A stretch of 64,000 bases of DNA from Paramecium pentaurelia (taxonomy: Eukaryota > Ciliophora > Oligohymenophorea > Peniculida > Parameciidae). The position numbers were made by a program, and so were the translations under genes. A model generated the notes under the pieces. That model searched no databases. It was not told where the DNA came from and was given only the letters and a program-made list of their open reading frames with translations. Below, in pieces: positions 25,590 through 37,839 of the stretch (its first letter is position 1; every line of letters starts with the position of its first letter). The DNA lies in assembly GCA_905183005.1 (NCBI GenBank), contig CAJJDO010000126.1, positions 131,454-195,453 of the forward strand, given 5' to 3'.

Positions 25590-26122
25590 GAATATATTTT
25601 TTCCATCGGAAATGTTTATTTTTTAATAATATTTTAATATGATCATACAAAAAGATTAATTAATTTAATAGATCTGAAAATTTGTTTTATCGGTTATCAG
25701 TTCTAATCTTTGATACCCCTTAATTCTTAAACATAAATATAAATATAGCTTTGATGGATGAGTTTAATATTATTAACTTTTTTGGCAAATTATTATTTTA
25801 ATCAAATATATGAGTCTTAAATTTAATTGTATTCAATCTAAAAAAAATGATGCCATAACTTTCTAATATTTCCAAAATAATTCCCATTTATTAAAATTAC
25901 CTAATACTACATATGGTTCTATATTTATCTATATATTCATTCATTATCATAACAGTATTTTCTAACTATTTATACCAATCTATATATTTTCTTGTTACTA
26001 AGTAATTCTAAAAAGGATAATACTATATTTGAAATGTTAGGATAATGATATATAAATTAAAATATAATTAAAGAATGAATAACTTATAATATTTTAGAAA
26101 AAATTAGAGCCTCCAAAAATAG
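25590..26122. other. Intergenic region with short unexplained open frames
   Basis: About 530 bp between divergent genes. On the minus strand near 25850-25960 a short frame reads PYVVLGNFNKWELFWKYQ, which looks coding, but it runs only about 33 codons from an ATG and I could not join it to other exons. Confidence 0.45.
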
Positions 26123-27535
26123 ATGGCTCTATCAAATGTACTAATCAATAAGAAAATTGAAAATACATAAAGTATTCCTTTAACTTTGAAGATTCTAATG
26201 AATTGAGACACAAATTTATGTTTTCAAAAAGAGCATATTTAAGATTTATTTAAGATTATTTCTTGCTATAATAAACGAGTAATTCCATTTAAGGAACCGA
26301 TTATGATATAATTTTTGGATTATTTTTCGTTTTGAATATAGGAGTTTATTAATTTATTGTAAGTGTCATTGAAATAAAAAAAATTTGAATGTGTATATCT
26401 GAGATTTTAGAATGGCTTCTTCATAATGCCTATGATGATCATTATTTCTTAAAGTTGTAATTAAATACAGATTAGGATGAGAGAGAAATGAATATGGGGA
26501 TATATCAGGAATTCTTTAATTTATGTTGTTTAGATGTGAGAATTTGATTTATATATTTTGATTAATTCATTTATGTAATAAAAAAGTAATAGTGTATTGA
26601 AAAATTTGGAATAATTACAGTATTATGTGAAAAACGATGAGTTTTTGGAAGTGATTAAGTCATTCCTAAAATTTAAAGCAACAGCTTTATAAATTTTAGA
26701 TTAGATTGAATAATCAATTGTAAATGCTACAGTGAAATGCACTCCAAAAGAAATGATTGGATTGTATGATGATTATGGAACTTTAGATATTATCAATTGG
26801 TTACAAAGTGTATCCATAAATGAATAGAGTTAAGCTTTGAAGGAAATTAAACTAGAGAAATAAAGCATTTAAAAGTTAAGACATTCTTATGAGATAACAT
26901 TTAAGAAAAATTTAAAAGATTTATAAGACATTTTGGAAAAAACTTTAGATGCTATAAATAATTAAGTGGAATATCAAACTAATCTAACTATTACAAGGTT
27001 GAAAAAAAGAGATGAAAGTATTGTTTTAGAGAATAATGGAATTTTATTTGATGCAGGTGTTGTGTCTGTTTGTGTATTTGAACCTAAGTCAAATGGATTA
27101 TTTTTAAAAGGATTACATTAACCAATATTCTTTGATGGAATATATTTTGAATAACCAATAAATTTTAAAGAGAATCCACATAAAATAAAGTTTAGTTTAC
27201 ATAAAGGTTTCAATCTAAAGGATAGTTTATATGAGGAAGAATTCTCTATTTATGATCCAGAATTTAAGAAGGTAGATGGGAATAATTATGTAATTGAGTT
27301 TAAGCAGTAGGTTAAATTAGAGAAAGGCTGTAAATATTGTGTATGTGCATATGCTGGTTAAGATGAATTCTTTGCAACAACTTAATATATGGAAATTGAA
27401 TAAGATAACCCTTATATTAAATTTCAAGAAAAGTCTTATGATCATGGTGAGTTTATTGCACCAGATCATGTCAATTAGATAATTTCTGAACATAATAAGG
27501 GGATATTTTCAGCATTTATAGTAATTGAAGAATGA
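26123..27535 (+). CDS. Hypothetical protein with unresolved 5' structure
   Basis: From about 26620 to TGA at 27533 a clean frame encodes roughly 300 residues: NDEFLEVIKSFLKFKATAL, YDDYGTLDIINWLQSV, a Lys/Glu-rich helical stretch, then a beta-rich C-terminus (FDGIYFEQPINFKENPHK, KLEKGCKYCVCAYAG, IFSAFIVIEE). The C-terminal part vaguely recalls a PHR-type beta sandwich, but I cannot confirm this. Upstream, coding-like segments (DIIFGLFFVLNIGVYQF, SEILEWLLHNAYDDHYF) are separated by in-frame TGA and a frame change that no normal 20-35 nt intron explains. The gene may be broken, or have unusual introns or sequence errors. The start at 26123 is tentative. Confidence 0.5.
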
Positions 27536-27596
27536 TAATGTGAATGAATTACATTATAGTTTGATATATATATATTTTAATTAAAAAAAATAAAAA

Positions 27597-28923
27597 ATGA
27601 AGAAATAAGATTGGAAATTCATGTAAGTATTTGGTGATAAAGCTTCATCTGATAATGTCAGTGATGAAGACATTATATCAGCTGTATAATTTGAAAGGAC
27701 AGGAAGATTTTTAGGATTAGGAGACAAAGCAGGACGCTTAATAGTATTTGAAGTTCCATAAACTAAGAAGAAAGATAAAGCAGAATATTAGTATAAATTT
27801 ATAGCAATGTTATAGGTATCTGACTGAACTTCAATCTCATACTAGAGAGTTTGATTTCTTAAAGAGTACTGATATAGAGGAGAAGATCAATTAACTTTAA
27901 TGGTTGAGAGGATAAGGTAAAAACATGTATATTTTGACTACTAATGATAAAACAGTGAAGTTATGGAAGATTAGCGAAAAAAATGTCACTAAAGTTATTA
28001 AACCAAGTGGAAAAGATTTAGCTATGCCAAAATTATAGGTTGTTGAAAGTGGACTCATTCCAAGGTATTTTATAATATTCTATAAATTTAAGTGTGAGAA
28101 AAGTATTTCCAAATCTCCATAATTATCATATTAATTCATTGACTGCATCTAATAATGAAGAATTTGTTTTGACTTCAGATGATTTAAAGGTTTATTTATG
28201 GAGTATTGAATAACCAGCCAAGGCATTTGTTGCTGTAGACTTAAAACCAGAGAATTTAGATGAGTTAAGTGAAGTAATTACATCTTCTACTTTTCATCCA
28301 ACTTTAGATAATTAATTTTTATATACTACCAGTAAAGGAATCGTAAAACTATGTGATATGAGAAAATCAGGTATTTGTGATAATACTGCTATAACAATGG
28401 CTGAACCTGAAGATCCAGCCAAGAAGAATTTCTTTACAGAAATAGTTACATCTATTTCTGATGCATGTTTTAGTAGGAATGGAAAATATATTTTTTCAAG
28501 AGATTTTCTTACTGTTAAAGTATGGGATATTGCTATGACTAATAAACCAGTTGCTACAGTCTAAGTATTTGAACCACTTAAATCTAAATTATGTGATCTC
28601 TATGAAAATGAAAGCATATTTGATAAATTTTCAATTGCATCTACTCTTGACTCTAATAGTTTTGTTACTGGAAACTTTAATAGCACTTTTCATATTGTGG
28701 ATAGAATGGGTAGTTTTTATTATTATTTCTAGGTGAATGTAATTCATAATATGAACTTAATTTCAATAAGAAAACTGTTGTAAGATAAATCCCACCTAAA
28801 TACTTCGAGAATTTGGGATCATCCTATGATTTTAATCGTAAAGTTTAGAAATTGAGTATGTGTCAAACCTAGAATCTTGTTGCTGTAGCTTGCCTCAATT
28901 GTCTCTATTTCTACACAGCATGA
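27597..28923 (+). CDS. PPP2R2: Protein phosphatase 2A regulatory subunit B (B55/PR55 WD40)
   Basis: 414 residues with introns of 25, 34 and 23 nt. The WD40 propeller carries B55 signatures: DIISAVQFERTGRFLGLGDKAGR, EYQYLTELQSHTREFDFLKS, NQLQWLRGQGKNMYILTTND, TVKLWKISEK, NYHINSLTASNNEEFVLTSDD, ITSSTFHPT, CDMRKSGICD, SDACFSRNGKYIFSRDF and VKVWDIAMTNKPV. These match the family closely. The subunit joins the PP2A A/C core and selects substrates in the cytoplasm and nucleus, for example in mitotic exit. The length is slightly below the usual 440-450 residues. Its 3' end faces that of the inhibitor gene 48 bp away. Confidence 0.95.
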
Positions 28924-28971
28924 CAATTACATATTTATCCAATTATTAATATATTATTATATAAATGATAA

Positions 28972-29187
28972 TCATCCAATATGTGGAGCTTGTTTTACAA
29001 TTCCATTTTCATCATGAAACACTCTTACTCTATTAGTTCTATAATCCATAGTCACCATAGAATCTTAAGGAAGTAATTAAACATTTAATTCAGCATTGTC
29101 AGCAAGTATTATTTATTTTGCTTCATCAGCTGTCTTTCCAACACATTCTGGCCAAGATTTTTTACCTTAAGGAAGATGAATATCCAT
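28972..29187 (-). CDS. Potato inhibitor I-type serine proteinase inhibitor (I13 family), 71 aa
   Basis: An intronless 71-residue protein, invisible with the standard code because it uses TAA for Gln. It carries the potato-inhibitor-I pattern almost end to end: KKSWPECVGKTADEAKQII near the N-terminus, then the reactive-loop region LLPQDSMVTMDYRTNRVR and the C-terminal VFHDENGIVKQAPHIG. In this family the loop residue just before the conserved segment contacts the protease; here it lies in QDSMVTMD (P1 probably Met or Ser by analogy). No signal peptide, so it likely acts inside the cell or vacuoles. The cysteine near the N-terminus is single, so no disulphide is expected. Targets are subtilisin/chymotrypsin-like proteases. 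Confidence 0.9.
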
Positions 29188-29480
29188 TTAATACTTTAAT
29201 TTAATTTATTATCATCAGAATAATAGTTATTATGATTCATATTTTATTACTAAATGATTAACATATTATATTGTTTATATCAAAGACTCTAGTCAATCAA
29301 TTATAATAGTTTAACTAGATTTCATTACAACCACAACATAATTATGTTAAGATTGATTATAATATACTTATTTACAATAGATGAAAATTGTAAATGAAAA
29401 GAAAGCAGTTCCAAATTAACTGCTTTTAATTTATTGAACATGTGGCTATGTATGTTTATTTATTATACTATCATATACTA

Positions 29481-29752
29481 TCATTTTTTTGTTTTGTATT
29501 TTGCACCAAGAACGAGTTATAACTTTCCTCCTGTTGATCTTCCCAATTGACTTGAGCATTTACTAACACTATAAAAGGCAATCATTACATGCAGGTGATA
29601 ATGCCTCTGGCATGGGAGAATACAGTGTTATTAGCTTGGCACTATGGGCATTTGACATCCATGAAGTATGAGTTTGGAGCTTAAATCAATCTCTTTAATT
29701 TATGCTTTCTCTTTTCACTTTCATATTAAGGTCTCAATAAATCTTGGTCCAT
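29481..29752 (-). CDS. RPS27: 40S ribosomal protein eS27
   Basis: 81 residues after removal of a 26-nt intron near 29570. It starts MDQDLLRPQYESEKRKHK and follows eS27 closely: KRLIQAPNSYFMDVKCPQC, NTVFSHARGIITC, IKCSSQLGRSTGGK, then LQLVLGAKYKTKK. The zinc site is CPQC plus CIKC; the intron was placed to give the second CxxC, since a shorter splice would destroy it. It is a small-subunit structural protein. The gene shows as a patch of raised GC content in its AT-rich surroundings and is missed in standard-code translation because of Gln codons and the intron. Confidence 0.95.
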
Positions 29753-29915
29753 TATTTAAATTTATTTTTAAATTAATTTATTTATTTCAAATACTCTAAT
29801 GAACCACAAGAGATACTCTTTAACATGTACAATATTAATCTTCCTCATATAATTAAAAGCAAATCAACAAATTATTCAATATATTTACTTAAAAATATAA
29901 TAAATTTCATTTTAA

Positions 29916-31497
29916 TCAACCCATAGATAAGTCATTTTTTTATTGTTCTATTAAATCATTATTTTTCTCTTTCATTTTTAAATATATCTATAAAGAAATT
30001 ATTGCATCTAATGCAGCGTAATGAGTTTAAGCCTTTCTTAATGGCCTATATTCCCAATTACTACAAGTTTCATATTTACTCAATTTTTTCAAAAAATAGA
30101 ATTCAGTTATATAGGCTAAGGATTTTTTTTTGTTTTCTTCCTCTAACAATTTGAAACACGATGACAATTCTATAACTGATCTAATTTTTATATTCTTTAA
30201 TTTCAAGTAATTTACAGTATGCTTAAGATCATCTTCCACACCCAAGCCAATTTTCATGATTTAAGCATTCTCCATCAACTATCTCACATCTTTTTTAAAT
30301 TCTAAAGCTTCTTTTAGTTTTTAATAGTCAAAGATAAAAACATGGTTTTTAGTAGCAATTTAAACTAAACAAACTCTAAATCCATAATAATCCAACTTTG
30401 TCCAAGGGGTTACATGCTCACAATCATAACCTTTTTAATTAATATAAAAAAATACCAACAGCATTACTTGAATGAATATATTTCCATGCATCAAAATAAT
30501 TCTCATCAACTTTATCAATTAATATTATTTGATTTTCAGTATAACCAAAATCTTTGCAATGCAAATAAACACCAATTTCATTATTAACAAACTCCTCTGT
30601 AGGTTTAAATTCATCCTTCTCAAACAATATATTTGGGATCTCTTAGAATCCTTTATGATAATTTATTTATAATTTTTCCTCCTAAACTCTTGTCTTTATT
30701 AAGTCTATTAGATTATTTCTTTTAATAATTGATAGTGCTTCTGTTGGCAAACCATTATAATATGCATTTTCACATAATAGGGCTAATAACTATGGCTAAT
30801 ACAATAGCATTTCTTCACTTTTATACCAAGGATGTTCTTTGGACATATATTTTATACAATTTTTTTATAACACCTCAACTACTTTAGGATAATCAGCTGG
30901 ATTATAATTTGAATTCTTAATAAATTCTGCTGCTTTATTGGTTTCCCTTTTGTTTTGCATTTGCTAAATTAAATGATCAAAACAATCCTTTGGTAATTTT
31001 ATATTTTTATATAATAAGTAGGCATCCTCAAATTTCTATTTATAAAGTAAATTCTTAAAATATTTTTCAAATCTAAAATAGATTATAAATTGTACTCTTT
31101 TTCAGGAATTTGTTCTTTTAATGAAAAAAGATTAAGAAATTCAAGCATATCTTAAACTTTTAAATCCTTCCATATTTTAACAATTCCTTTATCCTAATAC
31201 TATTTTAAATTCATTTAGTCTTTGTTTTTTTATAAAAATAAAAAAAGCACTTTTAATAATTACCTTGGCACATTAAACACAACGAATTCTTCAATTATCT
31301 TTTATAAATTTTATTCTAATTTCTCTTTAATATTATCTTGATTCACAACTTATAAAAATAAGTTTTGAATAAGCTATATAGAAATGATTTAAATACATTG
31401 AAAGATAGATTATTGATTGTTAGGTATTAACTTAATTCATAAAATCCATCACATTCAATTATGACTTTTTATAAGATTTAAATGAATTCATTATCAT
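29916..31497 (-). CDS. 3'-5' exonuclease (DEDDy type, Mut-7/EXD-like)
   Basis: Helical N-terminal part of about 300 residues, then a 3'-5' exonuclease domain. Exo I region: VGYDCEHVTPW, reached after a 25-nt intron. FIFDYQKL and MKIGLGVEDDLKHTVNYL mark the Exo II region, and RPLRKAQTHYAALDAIISLQIY the Exo III region with the Y-x-x-x-D pattern of the DEDDy class. In the Exo I motif the usual D-x-E is D-C-E. The layout (long helical N-terminus plus exonuclease) fits the Mut-7 / EXD3 group, which trims small or structured RNA. The first ATG is tentative; 31491 is equally possible, with a 22-nt intron soon after. Confidence 0.82.
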
Positions 31498-31664
31498 TTC
31501 TAACTTCTTCTTCTTACTCTAGTTTTTATTACATTTATAATAATTCTTTTTTAAATAAATAATAAATTATGTTATTTTTTTTCAATGATATAATTAATAC
31601 CCTTAATTTTATACATTTAGTTAAGATTGAAAGTATTTAATTAATAAAGTGAATACAACTATAT

Positions 31665-32624
31665 TCATTTTTATTTAGAGAATGTTGTATTAATGGTAGA
31701 AAATAATAATCTACTGAGATTGGATATATTATTTTAGATTGTACCGACAATATTGTATATTAATTCAACAGTTGTTATCAAACTCTGATAGATATTTGTT
31801 ATTACTGCTATTAAAATGGCTATAGCATACATATACAATTGCATTAATAGAATTATCCTGTAACACTTATTCTCATATGACCATGCATATTTTACATATA
31901 AACTATTGTAAGTATAAATCCTTAAAAATAAATCTGAAATTAAAATAAAGGGCAACAACATAAAACTGATTAAGATAGCTATGAATAATCCAAATATTAA
32001 TTTTAATACAGAAATGCCTATCTTTTTAACTTAATTCTCAGATTAATGAAGTTTTAAATTATCATTTTCTTGGCTTAGAGTTTTTGCTTAATGTTTACCA
32101 TGATATTTTTAATTTACTGTTTTCTATATTCTTACAACAAATAAAATGATATTAAGATTGATTTTCCATTTTTTCATTGTGCTTGATTTCCAATTTAATA
32201 TCTTCTTTTATCTCACCTTAAATTCATAAGTATGATTTCTGAATTTAATCCTTCTTTTTTAATATTAAACAGTCTCTAAACCCAACATGCCCTTCAATGT
32301 CTTTACAGGTTCTTCCTTGTCAAAATGATCAGTAGTAGTTATTTCAATGAGTTTTTCAGAGTCTATTGCATTCTATATTATAAGTTTAGGAGCTTTGGTA
32401 TCTTATTAAGTATCCATTTTAAACTCTTTTCTTTCACTATTACAATTAGAAGGTGAGAAAACAATTGGTTCCTAGTATTTGTTGTATTGATTTATTGTTT
32501 GTTTAATAGAGTTTTCAATTTGATCATGATTGTTTTGATCATTGATTTGGATCAACTTGGTATTGTTAGGATCTCCATCATCCCCTTTTAAGTTTGAATA
32601 CTCACGATAGATGGGCTTATTCAT
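31665..32624 (-). CDS. Hypothetical membrane protein
   Basis: About 310 residues, nearly intron-free. The first half is polar and disordered-looking (NKPIYREYSN, GDDGDPNNTK, EPVKTLKGMLGLETV). Membrane segments follow: ISVLKLIFGLFIAILISFMLL with PFILISDLFL, and RIILLMQLYMYAIAILIAVI. It ends in a polar tail (QNNISNLSRLLFSTINTT). I do not recognise the family. It sits in a run of minus-strand genes with spacers of 45-170 bp. Confidence 0.7.
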
Positions 32625-32669
32625 TTTTAATATTTTTTGAAATAATTAGAATACAGTAAAACCAATAAC

Positions 32670-33078
32670 TCATTATTTTTTTGGATTGCTTTATTTTCTT
32701 TAAGTTTTAGATTTGCTTCCAATTTTTCTATGATCCTTATTCATTTATGTAATTTAATCATCTTTTTATTTTATAACATTTTAAAGTTCCTAAATTTTAG
32801 TGTCTTTTTCACCAATTTTATTTTACAACTCTTAAACCCTGTAATTTAACTCCTAATTAATCACCTATAGAGTTTAAAGTGCTTTCTCTTTTTGTTAACA
32901 TTATGTCTTCTCCTATTCTAATAGATCATTTATGGCTTCGACTTCATCTTACAATTCTGCATTTTTTGCTTCAAGTTCTGATACTCTTTATCTTAACTAT
33001 AATATTGATAAATAAGACCTGATCGTTCTCTTGATATGAAATTTCTTAGATATATTTGCATTGTTAATGAGGATCCAT
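32670..33078 (-). CDS. Small coiled-coil protein
   Basis: About 128 residues with one 22-nt intron. Starts MDPHQQCKYIQE. The rest is a nearly continuous heptad coiled coil (LRQRVSELEAKNAELQDEVE, INQELNYRVQELQNKIGEKD), ending in a Lys/Gln/Ser basic tail (RKIGSKSKTQRKQSNPKK). Many heptad Gln residues are written TAA/TAG, so standard translation shows nothing. The family is unknown; such short proteins often serve as cytoskeletal adaptors or linkers. Its stop is 45 bp upstream of the next gene's start. Confidence 0.75.
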
Positions 33079-33202
33079 AGAGTAAAAATTAAAATTAAAT
33101 AAAAAATAGTCTCTGTTGAATTGAATAATATGTTATTTTTATTGTTTGTAATAAAAAGTATTTAAATGTTTATCACGAATAAATAATGTCTTTAAAAAAA
33201 GT

Positions 33203-35846
33203 TCATAAATACAACTACATAATTCTTTTAAGATCTTGTAATTAAATAGGTTTTGTTATGTAATCCTTCATTCCTGCATTGAGACATTCTAGTTTTTATT
33301 CAGAACTTTCATATGCAGAACATCCGATTATTCTAACATCAATACCATACTATTAAGATAATTCTAAAATCTTTTTAGTAGTTTAAATTCCATTAATTGT
33401 TGGCATCTCTAAATCCATAAATATCAATTTGTAGTAATCCTAATTTGCTTGCCATTTTTTTTGACATTTTTCAATTGCCAAATATCCATTAGTAACTGAA
33501 TCAACTTGATCTTATCCTCTATTTATAATAATGATATAATTACAGTTATGCTAGTCTTCTTTTTAACATATCAATATTCATACAAACATCATCCACTATC
33601 ATAATCTAAGTAGTCATTATTGCTTTTGTAGATCTTTTAAAAATTGAAGCTTAATTATTCACATAAACTTTATGAATTGACTCCTCCTATTATTATTATA
33701 TAATAATGGACTCTTCACTATCTTAATTTCGTTCTTCCAAACTATTTAATGACTTAATTTCATTTATATCTTGATATTGAATTAAAAAATAAAATGTAGA
33801 CCCTAATTTTTAAATATATTAACAATATTACCTTTTTTATATTAGGATTTGAATTTTAATCCATTCTGTAAGTCTTAATTTAAATTTTATAAAATTTAAT
33901 TACTAATTAATAATCCTAATCCAACACCTGATTTATTCATTTTTTTATGTTCTTCACTATTACCTTTTCCAAATGCTTAGAATATTCTTAATTAATCTTC
34001 TTCAGTCATTCCAATTCCAGTATCTACAACAGATACTTCCAATCTTAAATTAATCTGAGATACTTTTATTGTTACTGAACCTTCATCAGTAAATTTAAAA
34101 GCATTTCCCAATAAGTTGATCATTATTTATTTTAATCGACTAGAATCAGAATATATATATCTAGGAGCTTTTTTTTCATAATTAATATATAACATGATCT
34201 GTTTCCTTTCTGCTATTACTTGAAATAAATCTACACAAGTTTCTAACAATTAATTAAAATTGAATTTGGCTTTATTAATCTTAAATTTACCAACTTTAAT
34301 TTATGCTAAATCTAATAGATCATCACTTAAATTTTATAAATATTTTGCATGATCTAAAGCAATTTTAATTTATTTAGCCATTTTAATGGGAATATTAGTC
34401 TTTGTAGATCTACGTACTTCTTTTTCCATAATCATAGTATAAGATGAATATTTTTAATTTTCATCAACTCCTTATTCTAACATATCAATAATACAATTTA
34501 AAGGTGTTCTATATTCATGACTTACAAAAGATAAAGTCTTAGATTTCTATTTACTATAATCACGCAATTATTATATGTAATCTCTATGAGTAATATCTCT
34601 AATGAGCATTAAAATATAAGGAACATCAATGATTAAAGCATTATACAATTTAACTTCAATAGTTCTATTCTTTTTTCCATCTGAACCTTTTTAATATCCT
34701 AAAATTACTACATGTTCTTAAATTAATTCATTTTAATTTTTCATTTAATTTTAGAAATCTATTTTTCTCATTTAAGAGGATATTAATTTTAGTTCCTATT
34801 CCAAAATCTAATATTATAAACATATATATTACTGATTCTTCTATAGTATCACATTTCTTCAAGATAACTCCCTTATATTCAATATTACTTAGAACAGAAT
34901 TTTATCTATATAATTCTAATTTTTTAGAACTCTATAATTTATTAGTTTAAGATCTCTTATCATTTCGAGATGCTTTATTTATTAAATTACAAGGGATAGG
35001 AGTTTATTAAAAAGTAGAAAATGAACTTATGGAATTCTTATAGTCAAGTTGTTATTTCTCTTAATCCATTTAAACAGATTATTGTTCTAAACAAAATAAA
35101 GAGGATAGAATTTAATCTGATTATTTTGCCATTGATAATTTTAATAAATTTTCATTATGATACTCTAATTCTATCTTCTAATCTGTTATTTTTATTAATC
35201 CTATTCCTTATGGAAATATACTTAAGATTTCCATTTTATTATCTCTTTCATGTCTTGGACTTTCATGATGACTTGGTCTCTCTTATAATTTTAAACGTGA
35301 ATGATTTTAAGTGTTACCTGCACTATCAATCATAATTTTATCATGTATTTCTTATTAAGTAGAACTGTCTATATTTCTTCTAATTATTTTAGATTTAGAA
35401 TTATGAAATAAAATTAACCAATGAACAACAATAGCTGTAATTGATAAGTAAAATGAATTATAATCTTCCAATAAGATCATTGTAAATAAAATGATATCAG
35501 ATACTATTTAATGAGTTATTTGTATTTTATTCAGGGAAGGCAAGTAACCATTTATTTTAATAAAAAAGAACTCTTTTAAACTGCATAATGACAATATTGT
35601 CATTGCATTGAATTTTGAGCTTAAATATAAAGCAACTAGTAATGTCCATTGTTACAGTATTTCAAAATGAATTAAGTACTTCTCAGTTTAAGAAATGAAA
35701 CCCAATATTATTCTCAATATCTAAATACCTACTATAGTAATTGTTATAATTAAGGATCCATTTCCAAATATACTTTAAAACATTATTAAAAGTGTAATCA
35801 TTATCATTACCCAAGAATCTTTTAATACTCTTTCGTATTGATTCAT
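33203..35846 (-). CDS. Hybrid sensor histidine kinase with C-terminal response regulator
   Basis: N-terminus MNQYERVLKDSW leads into about five membrane segments (VMIMITLLIMFQSIFG, QWTLLVALYLSS, IILFTMILLEDY, FYLSITAIVVHWLILF). A linker with a PAS-like part follows. The kinase core has the H-box SFVSHEYRTPLN, N-box LLGNAFKFTDEGS, G1 box VVDTGIGM and GSTFYF near the ATPase end. The C-terminal receiver has FMDLEMPTING (phospho-acceptor Asp) and KDYITKPI (conserved Lys). The phosphotransfer module is internal; a separate HPt protein would be needed to pass the signal on and is not seen here. Introns near 33830 (29 nt) and 33530 (25 nt). The signal sensed is unknown. Confidence 0.9.
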
Positions 35847-36424
35847 ACAAAATAATAAATAATATATATTCAATTAATATTCACTGTAGTTCTCAATCAT
35901 TATCGAAATTCACTTCTATTCAATGTCCCTTCATTTTCTATAATAAATTTATACCCTATCATCTTATACTCATATATAAATAATATAATTTTCATTCTTT
36001 TGAATGTCTTTCATTATTAGAAACAGAATGCTTTATTACCATCCCTTGAAAATTGATGATAATATACTGTCATCTTGAATCATCAAAATTAATCAACTAA
36101 ATCAAAAGTAGCCATAACAAAATGTTTCTCTTATTTATTGATAAGATGTCAAATAAATATTAATTGCTAAATTTATTGAATAAAAAATTGTTTGACCCTT
36201 TAATTAATATAAATTATTTATCCCTTATTAAAAATTAAGTGTATTGATATATATATATTTTATGAGAATATTATTTACATTACTTATTGTTCATTCATTT
36301 ATTTTCAAAACTTGATAGAAATTAATTATTCATACATACTACGAGCTTTTTAAAGAATTAAGAATTATCTAAAATTTTACAAATTAAATTATTAGAATAA
36401 CAAAATTAATCGATTAAATTTGCG
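35847..36424. other. Intergenic region between divergent genes
   Basis: About 580 bp. A minus-strand segment near 35960-36115 gives coding-like words (TVYYHQFSRDGNKAF) but TGA codons break it and no set of normal introns rescued it. Otherwise featureless. Confidence 0.5.
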
Positions 36425-37217
36425 ATGGATAAAAGATTCAAACATACACTTGTGGCATTTAAAATATGTCCTTATTGCATGAAAGTGCTTACAATAATGT
36501 GTCATAAAAATGTTAAATTTGAAATCAAATTTATAGAAATGCATAATAAACCTGATTGGTTTCTTAAGTTAAGTCCTCTTGAAAGAGTACCTATATTAAT
36601 CATTGGTGAAGAAGGTATTATTTTATTTTTATTTTTTAGTTGTTTTATTTGAGTCAGCAGCAATAATGGAATATATTGATGAAATTACACCACCTAAATT
36701 AATGCCAGATGACCCTATTTAAAAAGCAATAGACAGAGCTAAGTTTGAGTATTCAAATGAGATAATTAAAAATCTCTATTAATTTGTCTTTTGTTTAGAA
36801 CAAGAAGTAAGTTCTTATTTAAAAGCAATAGAAATTTATAAACCTCAAGTAATGGCTAATAAAACATTTTAAACAAATGGAGGAATGGTTAAAAGATAAA
36901 TAATATATAAATGGAACTGAAATTTCTTTAGTCGATTTTAATTTTGTACCAGTTTTTGTAGTATTAAATATGCTGAAACCCATTTTGCCATGTGATATGT
37001 TAAAGGATTACAAAAGAGTATAAATCAGGAATAGAAATAGTTATAAAATTATGGTGATTCTTTAACATCTATGTAATGTACAAAAACAGGTAGAGTTCCA
37101 GATTATGAATTTTTGATGATTGATGGAATTAAAAATAAAAATACTGTGCTATTTAGATCTAACCCATGTTATTTCAATGGTCCTAAGGCTTCACGATGTT
37201 GTTTCTTTGGTAAATGA
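36425..37217 (+). CDS. Glutathione S-transferase-like protein with Cys active-site motif (omega-like)
   Basis: 239 residues, introns of 25, 25 and 23 nt. The thioredoxin-like N-terminal domain starts with FKICPYCMKVLTIMC: the CPYC motif at residues 15-18 is typical of omega-type or glutaredoxin-like GSTs. It continues FEIKFIEMHNKPDWFLKLSP, ERVPIL and VVLFESAAIMEYIDE, the glutathione-binding and Ser-Ala(-Ile) region. The helical C-terminal domain follows (HFKQMEEWLKDKQYINGTEISLVDF). The protein ends in an unusual Cys-rich tail (SNPCYFNGPKASRCCFFGK). Probable role: thiol-dependent reduction or conjugation in the cytosol. Confidence 0.9.
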
Positions 37218-37839
37218 TCAATATATTTTGTATTTTTTTCTTTTTTAATTTTTGTTGAGTTTTATAGATTAATTGATTATAAATTCTTTTTTTAATTATA
37301 GATTTAATAAGTCTTATTTGTTAACAATATTATTATTAAATAAAATAGTATTTGAATCAATAATATTAATAAAGAAAAATTGAATGATTTATTTAATTTC
37401 ATTAATTTATGCAAATAAAAGATAAAAAATATTTGAATTGCTTTTTTTACAAATAATCTAAGACAATAAATGAATTTTTTATTTTTTTAGATAAATTATA
37501 ATACAATCATCATAAATTAATTAGGATATTTCCTATATTATCCTTAAATTTAATATAATATAATCAATAAAAATGATGTATAAAAACATTTTTGTTTGAA
37601 TCTAAATTATAATTTATAAAACATAAATATATTTAACATTTAAAAAGATGAGAAATTATATTTCAGAACAAATTTTATTCAATTATATTTTATTCTATAA
37701 AGATTATCAGAATGTAGTTCATTCTTTAAAAACTTTTTAATTCAATAATATATATGTAAAAGTAATTACAAATAAAAATACCAAATTAAAATGTTTTATT
37801 AAAGAAATTTGAATCAGCTTTATTCAACTCTAAAACTAA
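37218..37839. other. AT-rich intergenic region
   Basis: About 620 bp downstream of the GST gene. Almost pure A/T, with no gene seen. Confidence 0.6.

Noticed and set aside
25850..25960. Short minus-strand ORF reading LGNFNKWELFWKYQ
   Set aside because: Only about 33 codons with no flanking exons I could join; too little to call.
27800..27850. Apparent frameshift in the PP2A B55 gene
   Set aside because: A 25-nt intron ending in TAG restores the frame and gives the conserved YQYLTELQSHTREF block.
29510..29700. GC-richer patch that first looked like a non-coding RNA gene
   Set aside because: The minus strand encodes eS27 with both CxxC zinc motifs once a 26-nt intron is removed.
35960..36115. 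Possible small gene on the minus strand (words like TVYYHQFSRDG)
   Set aside because: Repeated TGA codons, and no combination of normal introns gives a continuous frame.
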